From Magicicada septendecula (lineage: Eukaryota; Arthropoda; Insecta; Hemiptera; Cicadidae): DNA of 64,000 nt. Position numbers and translations under genes: made by a program. Within the stretch, counting starts at the first letter, position 1; every line of letters starts with the position of its first letter. Shown here one piece after another: positions 25,644 through 37,953 of this stretch. The stretch spans positions 354,626,302 through 354,690,301 of the forward strand of contig CM068374.1 of assembly GCA_034769895.1 (NCBI GenBank), written 5' to 3'. The notes under the pieces were generated by a model, which had not been told where the DNA came from, ran no database searches, and was given only the letters and a program-made list of their open reading frames with translations.

Positions 25644-25986
25644 AGTTAGTTGCTGTCTAAGGCTTTCACAGCCGGCGTCTGTAATAGCTCAGTAATATTA
25701 CTGTTTACTGAGCTATCAGTCTATAGTCCGATGTTGTTCAACGCAAACATTTCACCCACCCCATTGGTGACCATCTTCAGTGCTTGAGAACTGATACACT
25801 GACACAGGGCTACGGTCAGTAAACCACAGTACTGTGGCTAAGGCACTGTAGTTTACTGACTGTAGAGCTGTGTCTATGTATCAGTTCTCAAGCACTGAAA
25901 ATGGCCACCGATGGAGTGGCTGAAACGTTTGCATTAAATAACATCAGACCTCAGCCTGACGGCCTGGGGTAAACAGTAATATTAAC
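25644..25986. mobile_element. Fold-back element with GGCTTTCAC head and hammerhead-like arms
   Basis: AATATGT flanks the element (25637-25643 and 25987-25993). The head GGCTTTCACAGCCGGCGTC is at 25661-25679. Long inverted arms follow (about 25695-25830 against 25845-25980, centred near 25838 on the palindrome CCACAGTACTGTGG). On the right arm CTGAAAA (25895), a GGCCAC/GUGGCU stem and GAAAC (25922-25926) lie in hammerhead order. The mirrored left arm has CTGAAGA on the minus strand (25773-25779). No protein coding. Confidence 0.8.
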
Positions 25987-25993
25987 AATATGT

Positions 25994-26791
25994 CATTAGG
26001 TTTTGTCTATTAGTATGATAACAAACTGTGAAGGTCTCATTGTCTTTCATAAAAAAAATATTCTGTTCACAAATTAAATACTGTATTGCCACAATGTCAG
26101 GAGGTGGTCTACAGTCACCTATATAATCTACCTAGTGTCCAAGATTCTTCGACACAAAACTTTGTCCGCAATAAAATAATTTAGTGCTTATGTATGAAAA
26201 TAGTAAATACATTTTGCATTTTATTTATTTTTACTTGAGAGGGATAATAATCTGCGTTTAATCACATTTTATGTAACTGTAATGCTTCAAATGTAATAAA
26301 CTCAGAAGGACTTTTGCCTCCTAGTAACAAGTGATCCTGATTAATGAATTTTCAGCCAGATATTGAATTTCATTATTAGGAAGTTCCACCACATGTACGT
26401 ATATATACATATAAATAAATAGAAATAAAACACGCATACATTTCATTCTCAATATTTACCAAGCTGTTAGGCCATGGTCCACACTGTCTATAAATACTGT
26501 CTGACATTTTGACAGACGTGTAGGACAACAAACGGTGATTAAATTTATACACAGCCTGGACTACAGCTGAAAATCCCACAAAATGATGACATAAACATTG
26601 GTATGAATGCTTATGTACCCTTATGAATGAATACATTTTGTTTGTATTGTCTAATTGCTTCTAACCACATACTTATTTCTTTGGTTATGTTTTTTGTTTC
26701 ATTCCATTTTAAAAACTTGTTAATATTAAAAAATACAACAAAAGTGTGTAAACACACACACAAACACAAGAAAATTATATCCGCTTTTTTG
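25994..26791. other. Gene-free AT-rich interval
   Basis: No feature recognised. Confidence 0.5.
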
Positions 26792-27162
26792 TAATTATAA
26801 GTATAATACTACTGACTCGGAACACTAAGTTTTTTATTAGTAAAAATTTTAAATTTTTACCTTATAGCCTGAACCAGTTTTCGCTTATTATAAGCTTCGT
26901 CAGAGGCTGCCACTAGGAGGGCTGTCCATTTTGTTCTTTGTGACATCGCCGTTGTTTGAAAGATCGTTGTTGTGTGTGTGCGGTGTGATATGTTTCAAAC
27001 GACGGCCCTGTCACTAAGAACAAGACAGACAGCACTTCTAGTGGCAGCTTCTGACGAAGCTTATAATAAGCGAAAACTGGTTCAGGCTATAAGGTAAAAT
27101 TTTTACATTTTTACCAATAAAAAACTCAGTGTTCTGAGTCAGTAGTATTGTACTTATAATTA
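26792..27162. repeat. 371-bp near-perfect inverted repeat with hammerhead-like cores
   Basis: Arms of about 170 bp pair around a loop of about 30 nt centred at 26977. The symmetry is register-exact from TAATTATAAG (26792) to its partner ending at 27162. Each arm contains, on opposite strands, CTGACGA (27051-27057; minus 26897-26903), a perfect GCTTA-TAA-TAAGC hairpin, then GAAAAC (27072-27077). No target duplication was found. Transcribed, this would form a long double-stranded RNA. Confidence 0.9.
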
Positions 27163-28373
27163 GTTAATCAACGGACACGTCATGGACAACAAAATCCAAG
27201 AATGGCTTTTTTTTGTGTTACTTTCTTGGAGCCTTGCTATTGCAACACATAATAATAAACACCTAAAAATTTTAAATGCTGTACACATACCAATAACCAA
27301 CTGATACAAATTTGATTCTTATTTTTCAACAGTATTATTAATACAATGTTCTTCATTTATATTGAAGACATGACAAGACGACAGAAGCAGTTCAAGAATC
27401 ACAAAAGGCAATTCCACTACAACACATAAATTCTTTATTAGAGAATTTATAGGTGTTTAATGCAGCAGTTGCAGCAGTACGTGTAATTAGAGCACACCAT
27501 TTTAAATCACTATGAGAAAGGCAAAAAAGACTTTTAAAAGGAAATAATAAGTGCAATTTACTTGAGTGACAAAGAGTCTGTGAGACGTTATAGGACAGAT
27601 ACATTTAGCCAAAAAAAAAAAAAAAAAAAAAAAAAACTGCAACACAATGGTAATGTAATGCTAAGTTATTATCGCTGTTCACTGTTTATATTGTAGCAAT
27701 TGTACAGGTTCTTCCCTGCGAGGGTTATAATTCAATAACAGCAGCAAAGATTATGTACCTTCCAAGGGTGTAACTGCTACCAGTCAAGAATTGAATAAAA
27801 TCACCTTACTGATGAATATCTATAACTACTGAAGAATGGGGTGGAGGACATGTTTTGAAAAAAGGGGCACTTTTAGGCTTCCACCAGAACCTACAGTGAA
27901 AAATAAGGAAGACAAGATGTATGTACATAACAAGGACAAGTACGTGAAGCTAGCCTAATCCAAGTTGCACAATGAAGACAAGTCACTGGTTTTTCTAGTG
28001 TCTACTACATCATACATGTTTTGTATGTAACGTGCATTAAAAACATACAATTTTAGGTACACATCGCTTGGTTAGACTTTAACCTGAGTACAGTATTCTA
28101 CTTCAGTCACAGCTGCCATACTTCATACCATAAATTTTCACCTTCCCAGCTTGTTCAAACTTATTAAATTTTAAGTTTTGTTTTTCCATTTTTTTTCAGA
28201 TCAGTCTTTTCACTTGATTTGTTACGCTCATTAATAATATTCTTGCCCTCAATGGCACTTTAAAATGAACAATACCATTTGTAAATCTCCTAACTGAAAT
28301 GTATATGCTATACGTTTTAATTACAGAGTTTTTGCATTCTAATTGTTATTCAACAATAGTAAGAACAGGTTTG
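27163..28373. other. Gene-free interval
   Basis: No coding or element structure beyond a 26-nt poly(A) run at 27611-27636. Confidence 0.5.
27611..27636. repeat. Poly(A) run
   Basis: 26 consecutive A. It could mark the end of an old plus-strand retroposed sequence, but no element body or target duplication was found beside it. Confidence 0.6.
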
Positions 28374-28534
28374 GTCACTACTAGCGGTGGGCTAAAACTA
28401 GTATTTTAAAATAACAGGTACAAAAATACCATTCCAAAAAAATAACAGGTACGAATACCTGTTAATATATACTTATTATACATAACCTATATTATTCCTT
28501 TGCAAGTAACTCGTTGAGTTTCCTGCAGATCTCC

Positions 28535-28648
28535 TACATAATATCTTCAAATAAATATACAGCAAGTAGGTTTATTTTCACCTAGATAAACCTAGTAATA
28601 TGTTAATAAATTTACTTGCAGTGTATTTATTTGGAGATATTACATAAC
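28535..28648. repeat. Fold-back inside the hAT-type element
   Basis: ACATAATATCTTCAAATAA and the following bases (28535 on) pair with the segment ending near 28648, giving arms of about 33 bp. The block is bracketed by the direct repeat CATAACCTATATTAT (near 28480 and 28646), which may be a target duplication. Confidence 0.65.
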
Positions 28649-29099
28649 CTATATTATATAATTTGTTATAAGAAATAAAATTGAAACTAAAAGTATTAAC
28701 AGTATTACTTTACATTGTGACTTTATTAAACTATTACTGTTTAAGAGAATATAAGAAAAAGGAAAATTTATAGGCCTATCTCCCTTTGGGAATACTAATT
28801 TAAGTTTTCACTAGGAGTAAACAAACTAACATTGGTTAGACAAATCTGCTGCGAAACTTAGGCAATGAAATTTAGAGTGCACATAATAGCACAACAAATA
28901 ATGTGAAAAAGTAATAGTGGTAAGCAAGAAGGCCTAGCTATGAAAAAGTATTTACTTACAAAAAATAAATTCAAATTTACGTTCAAAACAACAATAATTT
29001 TCATTGGACATGATTTAAACCAATTACCCTTATAAAAACACAACCTAAACAGTTTGCGGTAAAATTTCATTAGGGATATCTGCTATCTTATTTTATTTT

Positions 29100-29173
29100 C
29101 TTATCAGGTGGTACTCGGAAAGAACGCGGAAGACCAAAGTGGTACGCAGGTCCGAAAAGGTTGGGAACCACTG
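29100..29173. mobile_element. hAT-like 3' end fragment
   Basis: The segment ends AGGTTGGGAACCACTG at 29173. Its reverse complement, CAGTGGTTCCCAACCT, is the classic terminus of many hAT families. The matching left end was not found, so the element is truncated or decayed. Confidence 0.55.
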
Positions 29174-30239
29174 CTAGTAGATCAACTGTGCAACCGATAG
29201 GTCCTGGCAAAAGCACAAGTTGGGCAAATAATGGAAACTTTGAGCCATATCATAAATCAATCATGAATGTTTTACAGTCTCCAAGAAATTCAGATAAACT
29301 TGTAGCTTTCTCTTCTTATCACCTCCTTGTTTATTGATGGCCTTCTAATAAGTTCAGTAAATTCTTATCTTCATCAGATCGTGTATTTATCTTAGGCTGC
29401 AGTTTGACCATTTACACTTAATTGTGTTATCTGTTATGGCGTTCGTTACTTTTATTTGTTTACTAAGTGGAAACTACTATTATTCAAATGATAAGTAAAG
29501 CGATAGAGACAAAAATTAAAAATTAGCAGTTTAGATAAAAGAAACAAATTTACGAAAATACCTTATGTTTTAGGGTAGCCTTATCAGACCAGTAAAGATT
29601 TAATGAAAAGAACTAGATAAAGTGCATAAATGTCCATTACAACAATCTCATCATTTATGTGAGGTGTGCAGTGAAGTTAAAATCACATTAACAAAAAGTA
29701 TAATATGGCCTATCAACTATCAGCCACTCTGTAGGTTATAACACAACAGTTGGTGACTAGTATAATATATAATTGATTATAATCTGTATTATATCTCTGT
29801 GTAACACACAAGAATAAATGTAACATCAGTATGAATTTTTTTCATTTATTAAAAACAGCTTTGTCTCTTTGCACAGAATGAAGTATTCAGCACCGAAAAG
29901 TGGCTTCGAACTCGTGTACTCGAAATATTTGTTGTACTCGTTTACTTGTTGTTCTTTGTGTACCGGTGATACGCCTAATATTTGTAGTACTCGTTTACTT
30001 GTTACTTGTGTACTCGATAGTCGCGTAGGGCCGTCCCTCGACTCGGAACAGCGAGCCCGCGAATAACAGGTATTTCAACTTTTCAGTAACTGTTACATCC
30101 AGACCACAAAAATATCGTTCCAAAATACCTGTTACAGGTATATCGGCCCACCTCTAGTCACTGCACTTTTCATCGTACTTTTATTCCATAACACATGCTG
30201 ATTTGAGCTGTTGTGGTTGTGTACAAGATATGTCTGCAA

Positions 30240-31470
30240 AGTCTTAGATACAAAGACTTAAAATTTGTTCATTGTTTATTTACAGTTCTTCATTCCAAAA
30301 GTACTTTAAAATGCATACATTTAATTTGAAACATAATCACTGCAATTTACAGGCATGTATTAAGACTGTGGATCACCTTTTGTAACCCTAAAAAAATCTG
30401 TAACTGCAAAAAAGTCCTTCAAAGCATGTCATAACTTCACTTTCACCTCTTCATCATTGTCAGATGTTTCTTCAGGTAAAGGAAAATACTGGGCACTAGG
30501 TCTAAGCAGTGGATGATCCAAAACATCTAATTTTCAACTGTTAAACACAGAGGTGACACAAGTATGAGGCTGAACATTGTCATGGAGCAAACAAATGCTA
30601 CATCAGCATTCCACTTCTATAGTTTTGAATATTTCACTGAAGATGTCTCAAGTGTCTCACACTGTAACAATGGCAGTAACTGTTGCATCATCAGGCATGA
30701 AGTCAATCAGAAGAACACCTGTCCTGTTCCAAAAAACTGAAAACATCATAATTTTTTCGGCTGAAACTTATGTTTTGAATGTTTCTGACTTTGGGGGGAT
30801 GTAGTGCCATCCCGATAATTGTTGCTCAATTCAGTGGTGTAGTGATAAACCCAGGTTTCATCTCCTGCTACCAGAATAGGGTCCAGTAACTTACATCATT
30901 TCTCTGCATAGTATGTGAGAAGCTGCACCCATCTGATTATTTTTTGTGTGCATCCGTTAATATTTTCCCACATCCAATGAGTACAAAATTTCTATAATCT
31001 ACAGTTTTCTTTATGGTTTCATGAATCATTGTCTTAGATAATCACTTTATATAACAGTCTCTTTATCAGTCACCGATCTGAATTAATGCTTTTCATCAAT
31101 TTTTTCACAGAAGATCGTCAGGTATCAAAAATTACTACCATTTGTTCAACGTGAACATCAGTCCACCCTCCAAAACCACCCTTCAAAGGTGAAGTGAGAA
31201 TTCTACCCATTGACCCTTTGGTGAAATTCATAGGATCATTAGAGATATTTTACTGAGTCATAATTTCATTATAAACAGCTGTGATTTGTCTATGAATTTC
31301 TGGTGGGCATTTTTGTATCACAATGCAAACATCGCATTTGTTGGGAATTTGGATCATCACTGAATTTCAAGACGCACAGCACAAACTTATTATCTTGTTA
31401 CTCATCTATCCTGTTCCTAAATATGAGGAATCAGCATTGACTAACAATGATGAGTGTTGTGACCACCATA
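30240..31470 (-). pseudogene. Degenerate mariner transposase
   Basis: Read on the minus strand, the sequence keeps mariner landmarks in order across several frames: a KLSKTMIHETIKK-like segment and a GCGKILTDAQK-like segment (near 31000), VAGDETWVYHYTTE with the first catalytic Asp (near 30880-30850), KIMMFSVFWNRTGVLLIDF (near 30760-30700) and LLHDNVQPHT with the second Asp (near 30590-30570). The region expected to hold the third Asp is unrecognisable. Frequent stops show an old, dead copy. Clear terminal repeats were not found, so the borders are approximate. Confidence 0.7.
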
Positions 31471-32943
31471 AAAAAATGTCTCTCTCCATTTGACTACAAT
31501 GCATTTCTGCTTCCCGGACACATCATATATATTTCAGACAGGATCTGCAAATATTTATCCATTCTTCTTCCTTGTTTTTCTAGTCCGTTTAAAGACTGAA
31601 TCAAAATTTCAAAGCTTTCAGTAGACTGAATCAAAACCTATTTTCAAAACCATTGACAAAAAGGCTTTCCATACTCATTACATTGTTCTGGGACATTCAT
31701 TTATTGCCTGTGTATGGTGGTACTGGTGGTCTACTCTGCTGTGATTATTTCTAAGTCCTGCTTCAATGTGTGACTTTTAACTATTAGTTCTCTTTAAGTC
31801 AGTTAGTGAGAACTTTGCTGAAAAATTTATATACAAGGAAATTTGTCAAAGCATTTATTGTTTTTCAAAGCATGCCTATCCTCTCTGTTTATAATACTCT
31901 GTAGAGATCTTTTTCATTCTGATACAGTTACAGAAAAGGCTCTATAGCATTTGGGGATTTGTAATTTGTCCACATAGAGTCAATTTTGTGGTTACTTTGG
32001 TCATTTCCTGAGGATATTTTCCTATTTTTAGAGATCTCAATAAAAAACCTTCTCTAATTGAAATATCTTATATATAAATATTCTCCAGTGTTCCGTTTAA
32101 TATTACATGTCTGAATTACCTTTAGTTCTGTCCTCACTTTTATTTAACTTTTTATAGGACACTTTTACACTTTTTACTATTTCCCTTTTGCTTTTTTATG
32201 TCCTTCTTTATCTGTACTGACCACTGCCATATTTTTTATTGTATTATATCTCTGAAAATAGAATTTTCTGGTATCGTGACTTTCAATTCCTTCTTAAGGT
32301 TTTCTTACTGTTTGTCAGAGTTCCTTGAATTCAATTTTGCTTCTTTTATCGTTACTTTTTCACTTTTTGTATTTTACCTATTAATATTTTTATCTGTGAT
32401 ATTTTTGAATTGGTTTCTTTTGGAGCTCCATCTATTTATTTCATTGTAGCTATTGTTGCATATATTATTTGCTTACCCACCTTCACCCTGCGGTCAGTTG
32501 TGACCAAGGTGAAAATCTGAACCCAGTGAATTGCAATCAAAACCATCATCCCATCAGCTACAGACATAGACTGCATCTATCAAAGGCATGTAAAGAGATG
32601 TTAAAACCTCATGCCTAGAATGGTAATGCGTATGGCTCTTTGCAATGTTTATATACTGTCGTGACCAATCAACTTTCTCTGTACAAATTTATACTATACA
32701 TACTGAATCCATATGTGACAGACCTCTGAACTCACTTTTGCTCACTTTACATAGGCATCGAAATGGTAGTTTTTGGCCACCTATCTGTTTGCAAGTTACA
32801 AAAACATCACTGATGTGTCACAGATATCGAAGCATTAGATTGCAATGCTAGACATCTCATTCACAACATCTGTGCCATTCATTATAAAATATATATTACA
32901 ACTACTTTCCCACTGAACACAAATCTCATACACCACATTTTTT
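31471..32943. other. Interval without supported genes
   Basis: Open frames such as 32198-32449 are hydrophobic, T-rich and of no recognisable family. No repeats with clear borders. Confidence 0.5.
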
Positions 32944-34233
32944 CGAGGATTGTTCAATAGAAACACGTTTAGAGGCTGTAAAGCATTTTTTATTCAACGA
33001 TTTTAAAAGGTCACCATTAACATTGCATGTGTCCCACTGTTGCATTAATCTGTAGATTCACTGCTGGTAAAATTCTTACGGCTGTTTGTGGAACCATTCG
33101 CTAACAGCAGACTCTACCTCAGCATCCGATTTGAACCGTCATCCTTTTAGTGATATCTTTAATGGGCCAAAAACATGATAATCGCATGGGGACAAGTTGG
33201 GACTGTAAGGTGGATGTTGTACGACTTCCCACTTCATACGACCATGAAGATCTTGAACTGTCTGGGCTACATGGGGTCGAGCATTATCATGCAGAAGAAT
33301 GACACCATTTGTAAGCTTCCCGAGATGTTTATTCTTGATGCTGACCCGTAAGCGTTTTAAGCTGTCTGCATATCGCTCAGCATTGATGTTGACACCAGGT
33401 TTTTTAAAATCTAAGAGCAGCACACCCTGATAATCAAAAAATACAGTCACCATTACTTTTGCTGCCGAAGGTTGGGACCAACATTTTTTTGCCTTCAGAG
33501 ATTGTGCATGCTTTCACTGCATACTCTGATGTTTGGATTCTGATTTGTAGTGATAACACCAAGACTCATCACCGGCAACAACTTAGTGTAGAAAGGCATT
33601 ACCTTCTTGTTGATAGTGCATCAAATGCTGTACTTATAAGGCTGAACCCAAATTTTTCTACTCATCAGTACACAGTCGTGAAATCCACTGAGCAGCAACT
33701 TTGTGTTAGCCAAGACTATGAATGATGGAATGAACAGTTCCACGCTGATGCTCAACATTTGAGAAAGTTCTCTAACTATGATGCGGCTATTACCTAACTA
33801 TGATGCGCGTAAAGCAGTTTCCAGCTGTCTCACATTTTCATCTGATGCTGCAACAAGTGCAGGTCCGGGACAAGCCAAATCTTTAGTGGATTCTCTTACT
33901 TGTTGAAATTTATTGCACCATTCAACCACTGGCGTATGAGAATAACTATAGTCACCATATACAGCTTTCATTCTCGTATAATTTCCCATTGGCTGACGCC
34001 CCTCAGGGGCTAAAAACTTAATAACGGCACGCAGATTATCTTTGGATGGATTTTCTATCATAGATGCCATTTTTTCAACCCAGTAACAACGCTTAGAAAA
34101 GAGCAAACTGCAAATATTTTTGAGAGATGCATCACTAGTACTTAAACAGACAATATAAACAAATGAATTCCGTTGCCATGGCAACGAAGTCATGGCTCGG
34201 CAGATCAAACATGTTTCTATTGAGCAATCCTTG
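32944..34233 (-). mobile_element. Full-length mariner transposon, minus orientation
   Basis: A 1290-bp element with inverted ends GAGGATTGTTCAATAGAAAC (from 32945) and, inverted, CAAGGATTGCTCAATAGAAA (ending 34233). TA follows at 34234-34235; the left flank reads TT, probably a mutated TA. Its ends differ from the mariners at 12105 and 17099, so this is a third family. Confidence 0.85.
33040..34070 (-). pseudogene. mariner transposase (DD34D type), inactivated
   Basis: The likely start is the minus-strand ATG at 34070, 163 bp inside the terminal repeat: MASMIENPSKDNLRAVIKFL, the DNA-binding half, open to 33798 and then frameshifted. The first catalytic Asp survives in VVAGDESW (near 33580-33560). 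The best frame, 33453-33139, holds MVTVFFDYQGVLLLDF, ILLHDNARPHVAQT (second Asp) and PPYSPNLSPCDYHVFGPL, whose CDYH carries the third Asp. The C-terminal tail continues with stops to about 33040. The open frame upstream of 34070, reaching to 34268, is not mariner protein. Confidence 0.85.
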
Positions 34234-34235
34234 TA

Positions 34236-35626
34236 CTTGTAGACAAAAGAACCACATGAAAAAGACACTAACCTAAAGTAGAAGGAACCAACATAATGTA
34301 ACCTAAGCTAACCTAAAATTATTGGAAGAAAGAGGTTAAGCACACAAATATTATAGAACTGTAACACAAGTTACAGAATTGAACCCCCATTGAAATTTGG
34401 AAGAGGAACGTTTCTACTAGTTGCCATGGATTCGGTCAGTGTGACCACCAAGTCAGTCAGTCTGAGACACAAATAACCAGGTAAGAACAGGTAAAAATAT
34501 CATTTTGTCATAACTAACCAAGACTGCTATCTTCAATGTTTATTTCATCCTGTTGAATAGCACGGTAATTTTTTTCAATTTTATTTCCATAATTCATGTT
34601 TTCTGAGTTAATCTGTTGACATCTAATACCGTCTTGTTAGTTTTCTCTTGTCTTTACTCCACGCCTATCTTCACAGACACATCTTTAACTATTCCTTTTC
34701 CTCTAGTCACAATAAAGTGCTGCAAACTTTTGTGTTGTTACAACACTTGTGTTTTACTCTTCCATTTTGCCTCTGAAATCCAAAATGTCCTATATATTTT
34801 TCATTATCTTTATTCTTCCAACTTTTGCGTTGCAAGTCACACAAATCCTGTGTACTTTTGTTTACTCATAATTTACAAGAGTAAATAAACTACTCAGCTC
34901 CTGAGATGAACTCACCATTTTAAATGAAATACGTTTATCATTACGTAAATTTTAAACATTAGATAATTTTTAAATTATCAGAAAAATTATAAAAACATTG
35001 ACTGCTCTACTATTGTTCTGTAACAGCTGTAGCACAGACTTCTCCAAAGTATGACTAGTACAACAGATAAGAACAGAATGCTTATACTGGTCATACTGCT
35101 GAAACATATGAAACCTTACATCTGAATACACATGATGATGCTTTACAATGAAATAGCAATAAACATTAAAAATTTAAAACCACTCCACTGGTTGTTTTGT
35201 CAAATTTATAACCATAATGGCTACATGACAAAGCAATTTACATTAGGCCTACAAATAACATGGACTTTTCCATCACTGCTTTTATTAAAAAGCTGTGTTT
35301 CAGCTACACAACAATGAGTAGCCATCTTCAGGCAAAAACAAAACTAAAACATACAAAATAAAATATGAAAAACAATACTCCATTTGTTTCTTTTTTTTAT
35401 TTATTTATTTCTTTCTATATTTCGTTATTTATTTATTACTTCAATGTTCCGAAAGGAAATGGAAGTATGCTGATCACGAAAAAAATTGTATTCAAGATAA
35501 GGGCTGATTCTGATTGTACTACCCTCAAACATAAGGAAAAATAATTTTCCAAAAAGTGTCTGTGTGTGGAATTTTTTCTATGGCAAACAATAACTACCAC
35601 AAATTCAAACAGAATCAGATAACTTT
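34236..35626. other. Gene-free interval with two dispersed repeat modules
   Basis: No coding sense. 35080-35150 resembles 45545-45610 (both contain a TACTGCTGAAAC / AATGCTGAAAC motif followed by GAAACCTTRCAT). 35235-35345 resembles the reverse complement of about 39795-39900. Confidence 0.6.
35235..35345 (-). repeat. Half fold-back module with hammerhead-like core
   Basis: On the minus strand CTGAAGA (35325-35331), a GGCTAC/GTAGCT stem and GAAAC (35297-35301) follow one another. An inverted homologue lies near 39795-39900. The U expected before the cleavage position is missing (ACA). Confidence 0.65.
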
Positions 35627-35689
35627 TTGCATATGTCCCGGAGTTGTAGAGGACTCAAGGCCTATTTTTGTGAAGATTTGTTAAGAGGG

Positions 35690-36137
35690 AGTTTACCTGC
35701 AACGTTTAACGTTTTAACAAGAGTAAAGTTCTTAATTAATTATACTATAATAAACGTGCATGCCCCAACTGATGATAAGCCTGAGGAGGAGAAAGATGAT
35801 TTTTATGACTTGCTGGAGAATGCGTATGCTAGCAGCCCTAGACATGACATAAAAATAATCATAGGTGACTTAAATGCCAAAATGGGAAGCAGCCATGCTT
35901 GTAGTAATATAGGAAAGTATAGTTTACACTCTGAACACTCAGACAATAGTTTCCGACTATTGAACTTCGCAGTTGGTCAAAATATGATCATAGGAGGGAT
36001 TTTCTTCGACCACAAAGACATACATAAGGCACATGGATCTCTCCAGACGGGAGAATGGTCAATCAAATAGATCATGTCCTATTGGATGGCCGCCATAAGT
36101 CAGACTTACAAGACGTTAGAATTATAGAAGTGCCAAT
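35690..36137 (+). pseudogene. LINE endonuclease, C-terminal half
   Basis: The open frame 35627-36070 encodes INYTIINVHAPTDD, then IKIIIGDLNAKMG, the conserved GDFN/GDLNA region of APE-type endonucleases that nick target DNA. The next motif (NQIDHVLLDGRHKSD, near 36060-36105) is in another frame, and the final SDHYLI motif starts the following frame at 36138. At least two frameshifts therefore separate these catalytic pieces. The N-terminal third of the domain is absent. Confidence 0.8.
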
Positions 36138-37193
36138 ATGGATAGTGATCACTATCTCATAGTTGCAAAACTGAGAGGTAGAATCTCCAATAATAGAAAC
36201 GAAAAAGGAATAAAGACTGTTAGATACAATACAGAAATACTAAAGGAAGAAGAAATAAAATGGAGGTTCGAGGTAGTTACTAATGAGAAAATTAGACAGT
36301 GGAGACTTGAATGCCGTGAGGAACAAGATATAGAAAACCACTGGCTTAATCTAAAAAACATATTAGTGACCACGGGAGAAGAAATTGTTGGTTTGAAGAA
36401 GAGACATGGGCGAGATGAGTGGTTTGATAAGGAGTGTGAAGAGGCAACTGAATTCAAAAACAAGACATACAAATTTATGATCCAAAGGAAATGCACTAGG
36501 GCTGTTCAAGAGGAATACAGGAAGGCCAGGCGGATGGAAAAGAAGATTCATAGAGGAAAAAAGAGGGAGTATATGATGAGACAGATGAAAAAGATAGAGG
36601 AATATAAGAGTAAAAGGCTGAGCCGAGATATGTACAGGAAGGTGAATGATATGAGACAGGAATTTCAGCCTAGAACAAATGCCTGTAGGGATAATAATGG
36701 TGGCCTTGTGAGTGATACTCCTGGTGTAATCAGAAGATGGACAGAACACTTCGAAGAGTTGCTAGGCTCAGTTGGGGAGGCTACAATGGAGGCATCTGAG
36801 AATGAAGAGGAAGCAGGAGAATTCGAGGATGATAGAGAGCAGTTGGTGCCATCCTATGACGAGGTGTATGAAGCTCTAGAAAAGCTTAAAAATAACAAGG
36901 CAGCAGGTTCCGATGGTTTACCAGGGGAACTATTAAAGAACGCAGGAGGAGATTTCATAAAGGAATTTGCCCATCTCATAGAGCAAATATGGCTGGAGGA
37001 GGTAATGCCTGATGAGTGGAACAATGGGGTGGTGTGTTTAATACATAAAAAGGGTGATCCGCTCATATGTAAAAATTATAGGGGCATATCTCTACTTAAT
37101 ACAGCATATAAGGTATTGTCCAACATCACATTTTCTAGGCTGCTTCCCTACGCTGAGGAAAACATAAAAAGAATATCAATATGGATTCACTAG
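36138..37193 (+). pseudogene. LINE ORF2, endonuclease end and first half of RT
   Basis: A 351-residue frame. It begins MDSDHYLIVAKL, the last endonuclease motif. A long Lys/Glu/Arg-rich linker follows (about residues 30-225). RT blocks come next: EVYEALEKLKNNKAAGSDGL (block 1, near 36860-36920), then GVVCLIHKKGDP and CKNYRGISLLN (near 37030-37100). The frame runs off after AEENIK through a one-base shift near 37165. The RT continues in the next frame at 37249. Apart from this shift the domain is well preserved. Confidence 0.85.
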
Positions 37194-37199
37194 GAATAG

Positions 37200-37953
37200 G
37201 TCAACAACAGACCAAATATTTACACTAAGGCAAATCCTGGAAAAAACGTTGGAATATGGAGTGGCCACTCACCATCTCTTTGTGGATTTCCAGTCGGCAT
37301 ATGATTCAATCAACCGGAAAATGCTATATAGAGCTATGAAGGAGTTGAATATACCATCTAAGTTGGTGCGTATGGTTGGAGTAGTTATGTCCAATTCTAA
37401 GTGCCAAATCAGAATACAATCAAATCTATCTAACTCCTTAAAAACATTGAATGGGTTGAAACAAGGAGATGCCTTAGCATGTCTGTTGTTCAACATAGCT
37501 CTAGAAAAGGTCATCAGGGATTCAGGAATTGAAACTAGTGGACACATATTTCACAAGGAGGTACAGCTTCTGGCCTATGCCGATGACATTGACGTCATAA
37601 GTAGGTCTGAATCTGGCTTAAATGAAGCCTTTCAGGAACTGGAGTTGTCCGCTAAGGCTATGGGCTTGGTTATAAACCAAAGCAAAACCAAATATATGGT
37701 TGTAGGTGCCAACACTCGTGCCCTGTCCCTGCGCATTAATGTTTATAAATTTGAAAAGGTTCAGGGTTTTCCATATCTCAGGTCATATGTGGACTCTGGA
37801 AATGACTCCTCTAGAGACATTGAAAAACGGATATTATCTGCTAATAGGTGTTACTACGGACTGGTGAAACATTTTAAGTCAAAATTAATAAGTAAAGATA
37901 CAAAAGCCACCCTATACAAGACCTTGATCAGACCAGTCCTGATGTATGGCTAG
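37200..37953 (+). pseudogene. LINE RT catalytic half
   Basis: The sequence continues the RT of the previous frame. It shows HLFVDFQSAYDSINR (catalytic Asp), LKQGDALACLLFNIALE (the GxxQG-type turn) and LLAYADDIDVI at about 37570-37595, the YADD active site. The thumb region follows (INQSKTKYMVVG, then FPYLRSYVDSGND). TAG at 37951-37953 stops the frame at RPVLMYG, exactly where related proteins read on into the C-terminal tail. Reverse transcription at a nicked target would be its role. Confidence 0.85.

Larger units (their letters stand above)
28382..30156. mobile_element. hAT-type non-autonomous element with 8-bp target duplication
   Basis: The termini TAGCGGTGGGC (28382) and, inverted, TAGAGGTGGGC (ending 30156) match hAT-style ends. 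GTCACTAC (28374-28381) and GTCACTGC (30157-30164) form an 8-bp duplication with one change. Both ends continue with repeated TAACAGGTA-type motifs. No transposase coding is present. Internally there is a fold-back at about 28535-28648 and a separate hAT-like end at 29173. Confidence 0.8.

Noticed and set aside
32198..32449. 83-codon hydrophobic frame resembling a membrane protein
   Set aside because: Phe/Leu/Ser-rich translation expected from T-rich sequence; no start context or homologue recognised.
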